A stretch of DNA of 14,906 nt, taken from positions 1-14,906 of the forward strand of contig JAUJLY010000024.1 in assembly GCA_030447145.1 (NCBI GenBank). The letters are read 5' to 3'. The position numbers were made by a program, and so were the translations under genes. Below the pieces are notes generated by a model that was not told the origin of the DNA, did not search any database, and saw only the letters and a program-made list of their open reading frames with translations. Source of the stretch: Thermomicrobiales bacterium. Its GTDB lineage: Bacteria > Chloroflexota > Chloroflexia > Thermomicrobiales > UBA6265. Shown here in pieces: positions 1 through 8,290 of the stretch; within the stretch, counting starts at the first letter, position 1, and the number at the start of each line of letters is the position of its first letter.

Positions 1-452
1 GCCGCGACCGAGTCGATCACGATCACGTCCAATGCACCGGTGCGCACCAGCGTCTCGGCGATCTCAAGCCCCTGCTCACCGGTGTCCGGCTGCGAGATCA
101 GGAGATCGTCCAGATTCACGCCCAGCCTGCCGGCATAGAGCGGATCCAGCGCATGCTCGGCGTCGATGATGGCGGCCATGCCACCGGCCTTCTGGGCCTC
201 GGCGATGATATGCATCGCCAGCGTCGTCTTGCCGGACGACTCCGGCCCGTAGATCTCCACGATTCGGCCACGAGGCACACCGCCGATACCGAGCGCGAGG
301 TCCAGTGCGATGCTGCCGGTCGGAATGCTGTCCACCTGCATCGGGTTGGCTGCACCAGGGACCATCTTCATGATGGATCCCTTGCCAAACTGGCGCTCGA
401 TCTGGGCGATCGCATTGTCAACCGCGCGTGTGCGTTCTGTCTGTTCTGCCAT
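1..452 (-). CDS. recA: RecA recombinase, N-terminal part (cut by window edge)
   Basis: This is RecA, the ATP-dependent strand-exchange protein that also acts as co-protease for LexA self-cleavage in the SOS response. Reading in from the ATG at 452-450 gives 150 complete codons before the window ends, so only the N-terminal part is present; the family is usually about 340-350 residues. Visible landmarks are the N-terminal helix ending QFGKGSIMKM (21-30), the Walker A motif GPESSGKT (69-76), the IIDAEHALDP stretch (95-104) with the conserved catalytic Glu, and the start of Walker B, LDVIVIDS (141-148). An AAGGA lies 11 bases before the ATG, a slightly long spacing. An SOS box and a strong promoter lie upstream, so regulation by LexA is likely. 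Identification is secure; only the missing C-terminus is unknown. Confidence 0.97.
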   Translation of the reverse strand, partial: MAEQTERTRAVDNAIAQIERQFGKGSIMKMVPGAANPMQVDSIPTGSIALDLALGIGGVPRGRIVEIYGPESSGKTTLAMHIIAEAQKAGGMAAIIDAEHALDPLYAGRLGVNLDDLLISQPDTGEQGLEIAETLVRTGALDVIVIDSVA

Positions 453-601
453 GTGACGGCTTGTCCTTCCCGAACGCGCGTCACCGCGTCCGCACCTGGC
501 GCCTCTGCGCTCTGCTGTGTTGCTGCCCGGGCGGGGATCCTGGCTTGGCCCATTCTGGAGCTTTCCACCCCATCATAGCAACGCAACAGCCCTCAGCAAG
601 T

Positions 602-615
602 CGAACATCTGTTCG
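602..615 (-). promoter_or_regulatory. SOS box (LexA/DinR-type operator) of recA
   Basis: The minus strand reads CGAACAGATGTTCG, matching the Gram-positive DinR/LexA consensus CGAACRNRYGTTYC at 13 of 14 positions and carrying the perfect core GAAC-N4-GTTC. It lies just downstream of the recA -10 element, over roughly +6 to +20, where a bound repressor would block initiation or early elongation. The site is seen directly; its binding protein is inferred, because lexA is not in the window. Confidence 0.88.
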
Positions 616-627
616 ATTACGTGATCA

Positions 628-656
628 ATAGTACCCCATTTTGGGATACCAGTCAA
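628..656 (-). promoter_or_regulatory. recA promoter (sigma70-type)
   Basis: On the minus strand TTGACT (656-651) is followed by a 17-base spacer and TACTAT (633-628), a near-consensus housekeeping promoter. Initiation would fall near 621, giving a leader of about 170 bases before the recA ATG. The spacer itself contains an imperfect inverted repeat (TACCCC-ATTTT-GGGATA on the plus strand, 632-648), which could be a second operator or chance. Confidence 0.8.
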
Positions 657-898
657 CATGGCAGCGGGCTCTTCAATAGGGTCTTTCGTCGCGTACGTAT
701 GCCGAAAACGGTGGCTTATCTAAATCGGGCACGCACGCCTCGGACCGTAGTCGCCAGTACCCGTCTCAAGAGCACGTTCAGGCATGCAACGAGTATCCTG
801 TGAAGCAATCCCGATCACGGTTCTTCATGTCATCACATGGCGAAGCAGGAGAGCAACAGGCTCACCATCACGACGCTGCCGCGCCGATCGGACGGCCG
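657..898. other. gene-free stretch between ABC permease and recA promoter
   Basis: Together with the recA leader, 453-898 is about 450 bases without a convincing gene. Apart from the promoter and SOS box described separately, I see no hairpin followed by a T-run that would end the exporter operon and no small ORF with a ribosome binding site. Longer open frames crossing this stretch run antisense into the exporter genes and look like shadows of them. Confidence 0.5.
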
Positions 899-2215
899 CT
901 ACCGCGCGACCTGCTGCATGCCGCCCATGCGCGCCAGGCTCCTCCAGCTCGGCCGCTGGCCGTACATGAGCACGCCCACACGGTACAGCCTGCCAGCCAG
1001 CCAGATTGCACCCGTTGCGGTCAGTACCAGGAGCACGACGCTAAGGATGATCTCACCTGTTGCTGGATTGCCGAGCAAGATACGGGGCATCGCCGAGAAG
1101 GGCGATGTCAGCGGAAAGATCATCAGCCAGCGGGCCACGGTTGTATTCGGCGCCCCGAGCACGAAGAACGCACCGAAATAGCCGATCATCATGAAGGTCA
1201 TCATCGGCGCGATTGCCTGGCTCACCTCTTCCTGGCAGCTCACCAACGAGCCAACACCAGCGTAGAGTGCACCGTACAGGACAAACCCAAGCAGGAAGTA
1301 AAGCAGGAAGAATCCGACAGACCTGATCGTGAGCGCTCCGAAGTCGATGTCCAGAACCCGTTCGACGTTGACACCCATCAGGTCAGCGATCTGCGTCTGG
1401 AAACTGAAGGCCAGGCTTCCGACCAGCAGCATCGGCAGAAGCTGCGTCAGGCCCGCCATCATGATGCCGATCACCTTACCGGCCAGGAGGTCTCGGGGCG
1501 TCGCCGCGTTGACCATGATCTCCATGATGCGCGAGCTCTTCTCCTCCACCACGCCTTGGGCGATCCATGTGCCGTACATGACGACAGCGATGAACATCAG
1601 GATCGACGAGATGTAGGCGATCGCATATTCCGCCGCGTTCGCGTCCGTCGAACCGGCGAAATCAGTGTCGCCTTGCCCGTTGGTCGGGCTCTCCACATAG
1701 AAGGCCACGGGGGTGAAGACCTGCTGCGCCTCCTCCAGCGAGACACCGCTCTGAACGAGTCGGTCCTCCATGGCGATCGCCGAAGCGGCGACAGAGATTC
1801 GCTGGACATTCCTGGAGGACCTGTCGTCCTCTGTGACCAGCGTGAACGTGAGAACTCCGTCGTCACCCCGGTCCACGACCAATGCACTTTGGGCATCCCC
1901 CTCGTCGATCATTGCGCGGGCAGCCTCAGGCGATCCAGCACCCGACCTTACCTCGATTGTTTCCAGCGTATCTCCATCTCCCTCCAGCCAGGGAACCAGG
2001 CGCCCGGCAACTCCAGCATCGGCACGATCCACGACAACAACGGAGGCACCGCTGCCTTCATCGTCACCGGCAAACCGCGCAATGATCACCGGGGCCAACC
2101 CAAGAGCCAGCACCACCAGGATCTGGATGATCATGGTGATCTGGAAGCTCCGTTGCTTCACGCGCGTCGACCATTCGCGCTTTGCGATCAGCCCCACCCG
2201 ACCTGGTTCAAACAT
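899..2215 (-). CDS. ABC-2 family transporter permease (NatB-like)
   Basis: This is the membrane subunit of an ABC exporter. The 438-residue protein has the NatB/ABC-2 layout: one N-terminal membrane helix (about 24-46), a roughly 150-residue soluble domain expected outside the membrane, then a cluster of helices at about 196-220, 246-270, 298-324, 335-355 and 386-410. The EEKSSRIMEIM segment (224-234), between the second and third helices, is the conserved EExxSR coupling motif of this family. The ATG at 2215 follows AAAGGA by 9 bases and lies 22 bases after the stop of the ATPase gene, so the two are almost certainly one transcript. The family includes sodium and drug/antibiotic-related exporters; the substrate cannot be told from sequence. 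Nothing looks broken. Confidence 0.9.
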   Translation of the reverse strand: MFEPGRVGLIAKREWSTRVKQRSFQITMIIQILVVLALGLAPVIIARFAGDDEGSGASVVVVDRADAGVAGRLVPWLEGDGDTLETIEVRSGAGSPEAARAMIDEGDAQSALVVDRGDDGVLTFTLVTEDDRSSRNVQRISVAASAIAMEDRLVQSGVSLEEAQQVFTPVAFYVESPTNGQGDTDFAGSTDANAAEYAIAYISSILMFIAVVMYGTWIAQGVVEEKSSRIMEIMVNAATPRDLLAGKVIGIMMAGLTQLLPMLLVGSLAFSFQTQIADLMGVNVERVLDIDFGALTIRSVGFFLLYFLLGFVLYGALYAGVGSLVSCQEEVSQAIAPMMTFMMIGYFGAFFVLGAPNTTVARWLMIFPLTSPFSAMPRILLGNPATGEIILSVVLLVLTATGAIWLAGRLYRVGVLMYGQRPSWRSLARMGGMQQVAR

Positions 2216-2237
2216 GATTGGCTATCCTTTGCTGGCT

Positions 2238-3194
2238 TCAGTCACCGACCGGCACGGCCGTCAGTTCTTCCCGGGTTGGCTGCATCGCAGCTGGCATCTT
2301 CCGTACATGCGTCAGGAAGACATCGTTCAATGACGGGTAATCGATCTCGAACCGGGTCACGGGGAGATTCCTCCGCACTGCCTCCCGCAGGATCGATCGG
2401 GCGACCTCCTCGTTCGGCACCGCAATCTCCGTGTAGTCGGACCGGCGACGGACGATCTCGAGATCCCATTCCCCATCCAGCCAAAGGTTCTCCGGGTCTC
2501 CCGCGACCGCAATGCGCACATAGTGCTCACCGGTACTCTGGCGCACCGCACCCACCGGCCCTGTGATCACCAGCCGGCCACGATGGATGATCGCGACATC
2601 GCTCGACAGCTCCTGGGCGTCATCCAGCTGGTGTGTGGAGAAGATGATGGTCTTGCCCCGATCCCGCATCTCCCGGAAGACCTGCTTCATCTGCTCGGCG
2701 TTCACGGGATCGAGCCCGCTGAATGGTTCGTCCAGGATCAGGATCTGCGGATCGTGCAGCACAGAGGCCAGGAACTGAACCTTCTGCTGGTTGCCCTTGG
2801 AGAGCTGGTCCACCGTCTTCCTCCGGTTCTCCTCGATATGGAGACGGGCCAGCCACACATCGAGCTCCTCCTTTACCGTCTTCCGGTCCGCGCCATAGAG
2901 CTGCGCCAGGAACATCAACTGGTCTTCTACCACCATCCGCAGGTAGAGCCCGCGCTCCTCGGGAAGATAGCCAAAGGTATCGCGCGGGAGGTATCGCGTC
3001 GGTGTCCCACCCCACGTGACCTCACCGGTATCAGGGCGAATGATATCCAGGATCATCCGCATGGTCGTGGTCTTGCCGGCGCCGTTGGTGCCGAGGAAGC
3101 CGAAGATGGTCCCCGGCTCGACCGAAAACGAGACATCCTGGACCACGGTGAACTCGCCGAATGACTTCGAGATCTGATGAATATCGAGCGACAC
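2238..3194 (-). CDS. ABC transporter ATP-binding protein (NatA-like)
   Basis: This is the ATPase of the exporter. In 318 residues it shows Walker A GTNGAGKT (35-42), the signature LSKGNQQK (131-138), Walker B ILILDEP (151-157) with catalytic Glu156, a D-loop SGLD (159-162) and the H-loop His188. Residues from about 220 form the C-terminal extension usual in NatA-like proteins (DUF4162 type). The start is a GTG at 3194-3192, preceded by AGGAG at 7 bases. An ATG start is not available without losing the first beta strand. It is first in a two-gene operon with the permease and is transcribed divergently from the S9 peptidase at 3359. Substrate unknown. Confidence 0.93.
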   Translation of the reverse strand: MSLDIHQISKSFGEFTVVQDVSFSVEPGTIFGFLGTNGAGKTTTMRMILDIIRPDTGEVTWGGTPTRYLPRDTFGYLPEERGLYLRMVVEDQLMFLAQLYGADRKTVKEELDVWLARLHIEENRRKTVDQLSKGNQQKVQFLASVLHDPQILILDEPFSGLDPVNAEQMKQVFREMRDRGKTIIFSTHQLDDAQELSSDVAIIHRGRLVITGPVGAVRQSTGEHYVRIAVAGDPENLWLDGEWDLEIVRRRSDYTEIAVPNEEVARSILREAVRRNLPVTRFEIDYPSLNDVFLTHVRKMPAAMQPTREELTAVPVGD

Positions 3195-3358
3195 TCGTGA
3201 GCTCCTGTTCGTTGGATCGATGTGCCGAAGGGTACTGCCGTGGCACCTCCGATTGCCTTAAGATTATGGACGATACTTGGATAGAACCACGTCATGCGCT
3301 CCCGGCACGCATGATCCACATGTCGAACGCAGCCCCATTTCCGAAAGGATGCACCCTC
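3195..3358. promoter_or_regulatory. divergent intergenic region between ABC exporter and S9 peptidase
   Basis: These 164 bases must hold the promoters of both neighbours. On the minus strand CATAAT (3268-3263) is a fair -10 for the exporter, but I find no good -35 at the right distance. An inverted pair GTGCC (3222-3226) and GGCAC (3242-3246), 15 bases apart, lies between that -10 and the exporter start and could be an operator. No clear promoter is visible for the plus-strand gene. All of this is weak evidence. Confidence 0.3.
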
Positions 3359-5320
3359 GTGCCAGACCGCTCGCGCACCGAGACCCCAATAATCGCCCCG
3401 TATGGCAGCTGGGCATCGCCCTTCAGTGTCAATATGCTGACTGGCCAGACGGTTCCGCTCAAGGAGCCGGGCGTGGATAACGAGGCCATCTACTGGCTCG
3501 AGGGCCGTCCCAACGAGGGAGGCCGCTCCACGCTGATCCGGCTTGATGGCGGTGCGCGGACCGAGCTTACGCCAGCCCCTTTCGATGTCCGCTCCCGCGC
3601 CCATGAGTACGGCGGCGGCTCGTGGACGGCAGCCGACGGCACCGTTGCGTTCTCTCACGGCAAGGATAACCGGCTCTACCGGATATCCCCGTCGCAGCCG
3701 GAACCCTCGCCGATCACCCCGGAGTCGGCCTACCGCTACGCCGACATCCTGATCGATACCCATCACGGACGCATCATTGCGGTGCGCGAGGATCATTCCC
3801 TCGAAGGGGCAGAACCGGTCAATACCATCGTCCAGCTTGAGCTTGACGGGCCGAACGAAGATGGCGGCCAGATGATCATCTCCGGCAGCGATTTCGTCGC
3901 CTCCCCCGCCCTCTCACCGGACGGCACCCGGCTCGCCTGGCTGATGTGGAACCATCCCCAGATGCCGTGGGACGGCACCGAGCTCTGGTATGCCGACGTC
4001 GGGACCGATGGCGCACTGCAGAACATCCGCCTGGTCACCGGCGGCACGGAGGAATCCATTGTCAGGCCACGCTGGAACGAGACGGGCCTCCCCGTCTTCG
4101 TCTCCGACCGCACCGGCTGGTGGAACCTCTATGCCGACCGGCCGCATGGCATCGTCCCCCTGCGGGCAATGGAGGCCGATTTCGCCCAACCCCAATGGGT
4201 CTTTGGTATGTCCACCTGGGACTTTCTTGCTAACGGCTCGGTGATCTGCGCCTGGAGCCAGAACGGGGTCTGGCACCTGGGACGGCTCGATGTCGAGGAT
4301 GGTCCCCTCAAACGATACGACCTCCCCTTCACGGCCATCTCGGATGTCCACGTCCAGCAGACTACCGACACGGTGATCTTCCTTGGGTCCTCCCCTACCG
4401 ATCCCGGTGGCGTCGTCCGCCTGGACGCCAACACCGGAGAATGGGAGATGCTGCGCAGGGCCAGCGAGACAGAGATCGACCCCGATACCGTCTCGATCGC
4501 GCACCCTGTCTCCTGGACATCCACCGATGGCGAAACCGCGCACGGATTCTACTATCCACCGGTCAATCCGCTGTATACGGGGCCGGAGGGCGAACTCCCA
4601 CCGCTGATCGTCGAAAGCCATGGCGGACCCACCAGCTTCTCCTCGTCTGCATTCAGCATAAAAAGGCAGTTCTGGACGAGCCGTGGATTCGCGATTCTCG
4701 ACGTGAACTATGGTGGCAGCACCGGCTACGGCCGGACCTACCGCGATCGCCTGAAGGGCAAATGGGGCATCGTCGACGTGGAGGACTGCGTCACCGGCGC
4801 TGAGATGCTCGCAAACCAAAAACTTGTCGATCCGGCCCGCCTGATCATCCGGGGCGGGAGCGCCGGTGGCTTCACCACCCTGGCAGCCCTCACGTCACAT
4901 GGCACGTTTCAGGTTGGCACCAGCCTGTACGGCATCGGTGACCTGGAAGCGATGGCGCGTGAGACGCACAAGTTTGAATCACGCTACCTGGACGGCCTCG
5001 TGGGACCCTATCCGGAGGAAAAGCAGGTCTACATCGACCGCTCCCCGATACATCATGTCGACCGGCTCGACAGCGCAATGATTCTTCTCCAGGGACTGGA
5101 GGACAAGGTCGTGCCGCCGAACCAGGCGACAATGATGGCGGAGGCAGTGCGGGCCAACGGCATGCCGGTCGCGCATGTGGAGTTCGAGGGCGAGGGACAC
5201 GGCTTCCGCTCCGCTGAGGCGATCAGGCGGGCAACTGAAGCAGAGCTCTCCTTCTATGCACAGGTCCTCGGCTTCACTCCGGCCGATGACATTCCCGTGG
5301 TCCCCGTCGACAATCTGTAA
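3359..5320 (+). CDS. S9 family peptidase (prolyl oligopeptidase family)
   Basis: This is a serine peptidase with an N-terminal beta-propeller and a C-terminal alpha/beta-hydrolase domain, a fold that admits short peptides. With the chosen start it has 653 residues, normal for the family. The catalytic triad is visible: Ser501 in GGSAGG (499-504), Asp582 in GLEDKVVPP and His614 in GEGHGF; the ESHGGPT segment earlier in the hydrolase domain is the oxyanion-hole region. I chose the GTG at 3359 because AAAGGA precedes it by 9 bases and the mature-looking IAPYGSW motif follows closely. An in-frame ATG at 3161 would overlap the divergent ATPase gene by 34 bases and add an uncharacteristic N-terminus. 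No signal peptide is evident, so a cytoplasmic peptide-degrading role is likely. Exact specificity (acylaminoacyl, dipeptidyl or oligopeptidase) is not resolvable. Confidence 0.92.
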   Translation: MPDRSRTETPIIAPYGSWASPFSVNMLTGQTVPLKEPGVDNEAIYWLEGRPNEGGRSTLIRLDGGARTELTPAPFDVRSRAHEYGGGSWTAADGTVAFSHGKDNRLYRISPSQPEPSPITPESAYRYADILIDTHHGRIIAVREDHSLEGAEPVNTIVQLELDGPNEDGGQMIISGSDFVASPALSPDGTRLAWLMWNHPQMPWDGTELWYADVGTDGALQNIRLVTGGTEESIVRPRWNETGLPVFVSDRTGWWNLYADRPHGIVPLRAMEADFAQPQWVFGMSTWDFLANGSVICAWSQNGVWHLGRLDVEDGPLKRYDLPFTAISDVHVQQTTDTVIFLGSSPTDPGGVVRLDANTGEWEMLRRASETEIDPDTVSIAHPVSWTSTDGETAHGFYYPPVNPLYTGPEGELPPLIVESHGGPTSFSSSAFSIKRQFWTSRGFAILDVNYGGSTGYGRTYRDRLKGKWGIVDVEDCVTGAEMLANQKLVDPARLIIRGGSAGGFTTLAALTSHGTFQVGTSLYGIGDLEAMARETHKFESRYLDGLVGPYPEEKQVYIDRSPIHHVDRLDSAMILLQGLEDKVVPPNQATMMAEAVRANGMPVAHVEFEGEGHGFRSAEAIRRATEAELSFYAQVLGFTPADDIPVVPVDNL

Positions 5321-5726
5321 GGAGCTGGTTCAGCTGCAACAGGCACCTCTCCGGCACCGGTCCCCCTTGCAGGCGCCTGCGTAAGGGCTCATACAGCGAT
5401 GTGCAGTGCGAATGACAAGCAGGCCCGCTACGAGGGGGTGTAGCGAACGACTTGCCGCAGCAATGTCGTCCCTTCCGGCCCCTTGGCTGAGCTCGAAGGG
5501 CGAAAAGGGCCCGCTACCGCTTCTCGGTGGCGCTGCCACCCTGTCGGAGCCCGGAGGGCGAGAAGCAGAGCGATCCGTTGGCCGGGCGCAGCGAGCCCTT
5601 GGCTGAGCCCACTGCTTCGCTCTGAATGACGAGAACGTTGGAGACATGCAGGATGGACCAAGCTGCAAGTATCTGGAACCCCACAGACTCCGTCATCCTG
5701 GGCAGGGGACACCGACCCAGATATAT
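5321..5726. other. gene-free region after the S9 peptidase
   Basis: These 406 bases lie between the convergent S9 peptidase and YihY-family genes. Besides the dispersed repeat they hold a perfect 12-base palindrome GCAGGCGCCTGC at 5369-5380, flanked by CCCTT and AAGGG, which could form a bulged stem downstream of the S9 stop. Another short GTCATCCTGGGCAGG unit starts near 5692. No stem followed by a T-run is present, so I do not call a terminator for either gene. Confidence 0.5.
5476..5632 (-). repeat. dispersed intergenic repeat, copy 1
   Basis: Read on the minus strand from 5632, this begins GTCATTCAGAGCG and continues through CTGCGCCCGGCC, a perfect hairpin GGTGGC-AGC-GCCACC (5540-5526), GAGAAGCGGTAGCG and a CCTTTTCGCCC-like block. 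The same series of blocks in the same order is found on the plus strand at 13899-14020. This copy has about 40 extra bases before the hairpin. It has no coding potential that I trust and no transposase. It looks like a member of the non-coding repeat families scattered between genes in Chloroflexota genomes; that assignment is from general knowledge, not a search. Confidence 0.75.
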
Positions 5727-6740
5727 CTATCCGGCACCCATCGCCTGCTCCGGCTCATCCAGGTTCGCATCCTGTATCCGTTGCGCCCGGCGCCGCCGTT
5801 GCCGGTATCGCTGCCAAGTGGCATTGATATAGCTGCCAAACAGGATGATGTGCGCAAGTGCATAGAGTGCCACGACGATGAGTGAGATGAGCCCAAGCAG
5901 CTGCCCGTACCGGTTCACTCCACCGACCAGATCTATGTAGACTGGAAAGACTTGCGTCAGCATCACAAAGAGCAGGCTGGCCGCCACAGTTCCCGGTATG
6001 ACGTCCAGAACTCGCTGCCGTGCGTTCGGCACGATCCGGTAAATAACCAGGAAGAGCATGAGAGACGAGAAAAAGGCAACCACGTAGGCGGCGATCTGGC
6101 TGAAACGCGAGCTCAGCAGAAACCGGTCGAGGAGCTCTGGCAACTCCTGGACGAGCAGGAACGTCGGCAGGATCGAGGTCAGTGCCGCAACTAGGAAGAA
6201 GAAGAGGAAGAGGAAAATCACAATGAACGCGCGCTGCTTCTCCACAATGTAACTTGCGTTCCTGACGCCATAGACCCGATTCATGCCGCGGGCCATTGAG
6301 CTGATTAGGCCCGTCCCGACCCAGGCAAACCCCATGAGGCTGAGGAGACTGATCAGGCCGCTGTTCCGGCGTGCCTCGAGAGCTGCTTCAAATGCCTCCC
6401 GTGATCCAGATCCAGGAGGGAAGACGACCTGGAGCGCCTCTACCGCCTGCCGCATGACGGTGTCGTTACGCAGGAAAAGTCCAGCCACACCAACCAGTAG
6501 GAAGAACATGGGAACGAGCGCCACCATCGCGTGATAGGCGATGCTTGCCGCCAGGTCGCCCGCGCTCGTGCGTGTGTAGCCGCGATACATCCAGCGGGGA
6601 ACCTGCAGCAGCCGGAACCACGAGGACCGCTGGGTACGCCGCCAGAGATAGGGAATCGTCTGCGCGGCGGCCTCGACCTCGCGCGTTTCGTCGAATTCGC
6701 CCTGCACCATGCCATGAGACGCGGTGTTGATCCGGATCAT
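5727..6740 (-). CDS. YihY/BrkB-family inner-membrane protein
   Basis: This 337-residue protein belongs to the YihY/virulence factor BrkB family (once misnamed RNase BN), multi-span membrane proteins whose biochemical role is not settled. Six hydrophobic segments are visible at about 66-90, 128-150, 170-195, 215-236, 247-268 and 280-305. Family hallmarks are the AASIAYHAMVALVPMFF segment (64-80) just before and in the first helix, and the GLI..R.MN.VYGV block (144-159). The C-terminus is a basic tail (RQRRRRAQR) followed by an acidic end. Its ATG overlaps the TGA of the upstream sensor gene as ATGA (6740-6737), so translation is probably coupled to that gene. Nothing looks truncated. Confidence 0.9.
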   Translation of the reverse strand: MIRINTASHGMVQGEFDETREVEAAAQTIPYLWRRTQRSSWFRLLQVPRWMYRGYTRTSAGDLAASIAYHAMVALVPMFFLLVGVAGLFLRNDTVMRQAVEALQVVFPPGSGSREAFEAALEARRNSGLISLLSLMGFAWVGTGLISSMARGMNRVYGVRNASYIVEKQRAFIVIFLFLFFFLVAALTSILPTFLLVQELPELLDRFLLSSRFSQIAAYVVAFFSSLMLFLVIYRIVPNARQRVLDVIPGTVAASLLFVMLTQVFPVYIDLVGGVNRYGQLLGLISLIVVALYALAHIILFGSYINATWQRYRQRRRRAQRIQDANLDEPEQAMGAG

Positions 6741-8230
6741 GCTGCCTCCTCATCCTCAGGGCGATGCTTGCCACGGTTCAGGAGTCGCTGGAGGAAGCTT
6801 TGCTTCGGCTTCTGTTCTTTGGGTGGCTGCTCGAAGGATCTCAGCTTCTCCATCTCGACCAGGGGACCAAAAAGACTCCAGCTCTCGACGATCACACCGT
6901 GCCGGAACTGGAATGTCTCCGTCCCATCGGCGATCATCCGCTTCCCACTTGGCGGCACTCCCTGGAACTCGGCAAGATGCGTTCCGGTCAGGGAGACGCG
7001 CGCCACCACCTTGTCGCGGTCAGCGAGCATCTCCCTCGGAACGATCTCTCCGTCGGGAAACGCCGTGCGGAAAGCGGCCACGCTCTGTTTCAGGCCGTCG
7101 ATCCCCTTCGACTGCCCGGGCGCCGGGCTGTGGTCCGTGAAATCAGCGGCGACAATACCGTCGAGATGCTCGACCGCACCGGAGGAATAGGCGTGATAGA
7201 GTTCCGCGACGATCGACTTGCGCGTCTCGCCGTCCCGCGCCACAAAGAGATCGGCACTGATCCATGCGGCAAAGATGACCACCGCCGTGGCTACCCCAAG
7301 CTTGCCGAGATTATCCCGGAAGGCGTCGTTCGCGCCTCGCACAATTTCCGCCTCCGGCACCAGCACAATCACAGAGGCGTTGCCTGCCACCGAATCGGTG
7401 CTCGTGATCGTGATCGGCTGGGTGGCGGTGATGTAGTCGTCTTCAACCATCACTTCATCCCCGTCATCCACACCCGGCACAGGCGTCGCCGCGATTCCGA
7501 TTGCCTCGTCGATCACCGGTGTCCCACGAAGGGAGGTCCCCACAGCCTCGCGCAACGGTGGCCGCTGCAGCAGCAGCGTACCCTGCTCATCAACGAGCCG
7601 GATGACCGCACCCTCCGGCAGGGTAGATTGGGTCATGAATGTGCTCTGGCTCCCGAGATCCAGTGTCGCCACCACCACACGGTCGATCGTGCCATCATCA
7701 TCCCGAACCGGTGCCGCGAAACTGATAATCGAGTTTCCGTTCGCCGGGTTCACCCGGTAGGGACCCACCGTGAAGTGGGTGCCGTCGAACGCATCCTCGA
7801 TGAAGCCCAGATCCTCGTTCTCTCTGAGGGGACTTGCACCGGTGCTGCGGCAGAAAACTTCACCATCCTCGGTCAAAACCCGGAGATCGACATAGATGGC
7901 ATTGTCGGGATCGGCTACCAGGCCCTGGAAGAACGCGGTACATGCGGAAGGATCGCTGGCCTGCACCTCCGGCAGCCGTGTCAACAGCGCAAGCTCACGC
8001 TGCACACGCTCCATCTCCCGTCCCTGGTCTGATGCGGCTGTCCTGGCCAGGCGCTCCGCCTCCTGCTGACCGAATTCGAGAGCTTCGGCACGTTGCTGGG
8101 ATGCTGTGAGGAACAGCAGGAGCAGCGTGGGGAGCGACGCAAGGAGGACGGTCAGGATGAGGCGGAAGCGCAAGCTCCGGACAATGCCCGAATGCAGGAA
8201 CCAGCGAAACGGGGCCAACAGGTTTCGCAC
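6737..8230 (-). CDS. membrane sensor with Cache-like extracytoplasmic domain and C-terminal SnoaL-like domain
   Basis: This 497-residue protein joins two parts that are rarely together. The N-terminal part resembles the sensor half of a Cache-domain histidine kinase: helix 22-43, an extracytoplasmic region of about 260 residues, then a second helix at about 309-329. The AAWISADLFVARD stretch (321-333) looks like the entry into a HAMP domain, which then breaks off. From about 338 to 462 follows a SnoaL-like (ester cyclase/polyketide cyclase) domain. It is recognisable from DFTDHSP, a G-hinge, the AFPDG motif (390-394), VARVSLTGTH (409-418), GVPPSGKRM (424-432) and FRHGVIVESW (442-451). The tail is charged and low in complexity. 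The GTG start at 8230-8228 follows GGAGG by 6 bases. It overlaps the YihY gene by 4 bp. The SnoaL-like part could be an enzyme or a small-molecule binding module in the cytoplasm; no kinase, cyclase or methyl-accepting output is present. Confidence 0.82.
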   Translation of the reverse strand: MRNLLAPFRWFLHSGIVRSLRFRLILTVLLASLPTLLLLFLTASQQRAEALEFGQQEAERLARTAASDQGREMERVQRELALLTRLPEVQASDPSACTAFFQGLVADPDNAIYVDLRVLTEDGEVFCRSTGASPLRENEDLGFIEDAFDGTHFTVGPYRVNPANGNSIISFAAPVRDDDGTIDRVVVATLDLGSQSTFMTQSTLPEGAVIRLVDEQGTLLLQRPPLREAVGTSLRGTPVIDEAIGIAATPVPGVDDGDEVMVEDDYITATQPITITSTDSVAGNASVIVLVPEAEIVRGANDAFRDNLGKLGVATAVVIFAAWISADLFVARDGETRKSIVAELYHAYSSGAVEHLDGIVAADFTDHSPAPGQSKGIDGLKQSVAAFRTAFPDGEIVPREMLADRDKVVARVSLTGTHLAEFQGVPPSGKRMIADGTETFQFRHGVIVESWSLFGPLVEMEKLRSFEQPPKEQKPKQSFLQRLLNRGKHRPEDEEAA

Positions 8231-8290
8231 GGCTCTCCTCCTCGCTGTATCTTGCTCGACTCAGGTCCTCGCTCCGCCTCCGGGTGGATG

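Noticed and set aside
898..899. Search for an intrinsic terminator after the ABC permease
   Set aside because: The GCCG/CGGC pairing just downstream of the stop (about 880-898) is short and has no T-run, so it was not called.
800..2566. A 588-residue open frame on the plus strand across the ABC exporter genes
   Set aside because: It runs antisense to two clearly real genes, is extremely rich in His, Asp, Arg and Gln as expected of a shadow frame in GC-rich DNA, and has no family motifs.
3161..3358. N-terminal extension of the S9 peptidase from an upstream ATG
   Set aside because: It would overlap the divergent ATPase gene, and its residues look non-native. The GTG at 3359 has a much better ribosome binding site.
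3914..4819. A 301-residue open frame on the minus strand inside the S9 peptidase
   Set aside because: It is antisense to a well-supported gene and has no recognisable motif or ribosome binding site.
5369..5380. The palindrome GCAGGCGCCTGC as a terminator of the S9 peptidase
   Set aside because: A perfect palindrome without loop or T-run is a poor terminator; it is recorded only as a feature of the intergenic region.
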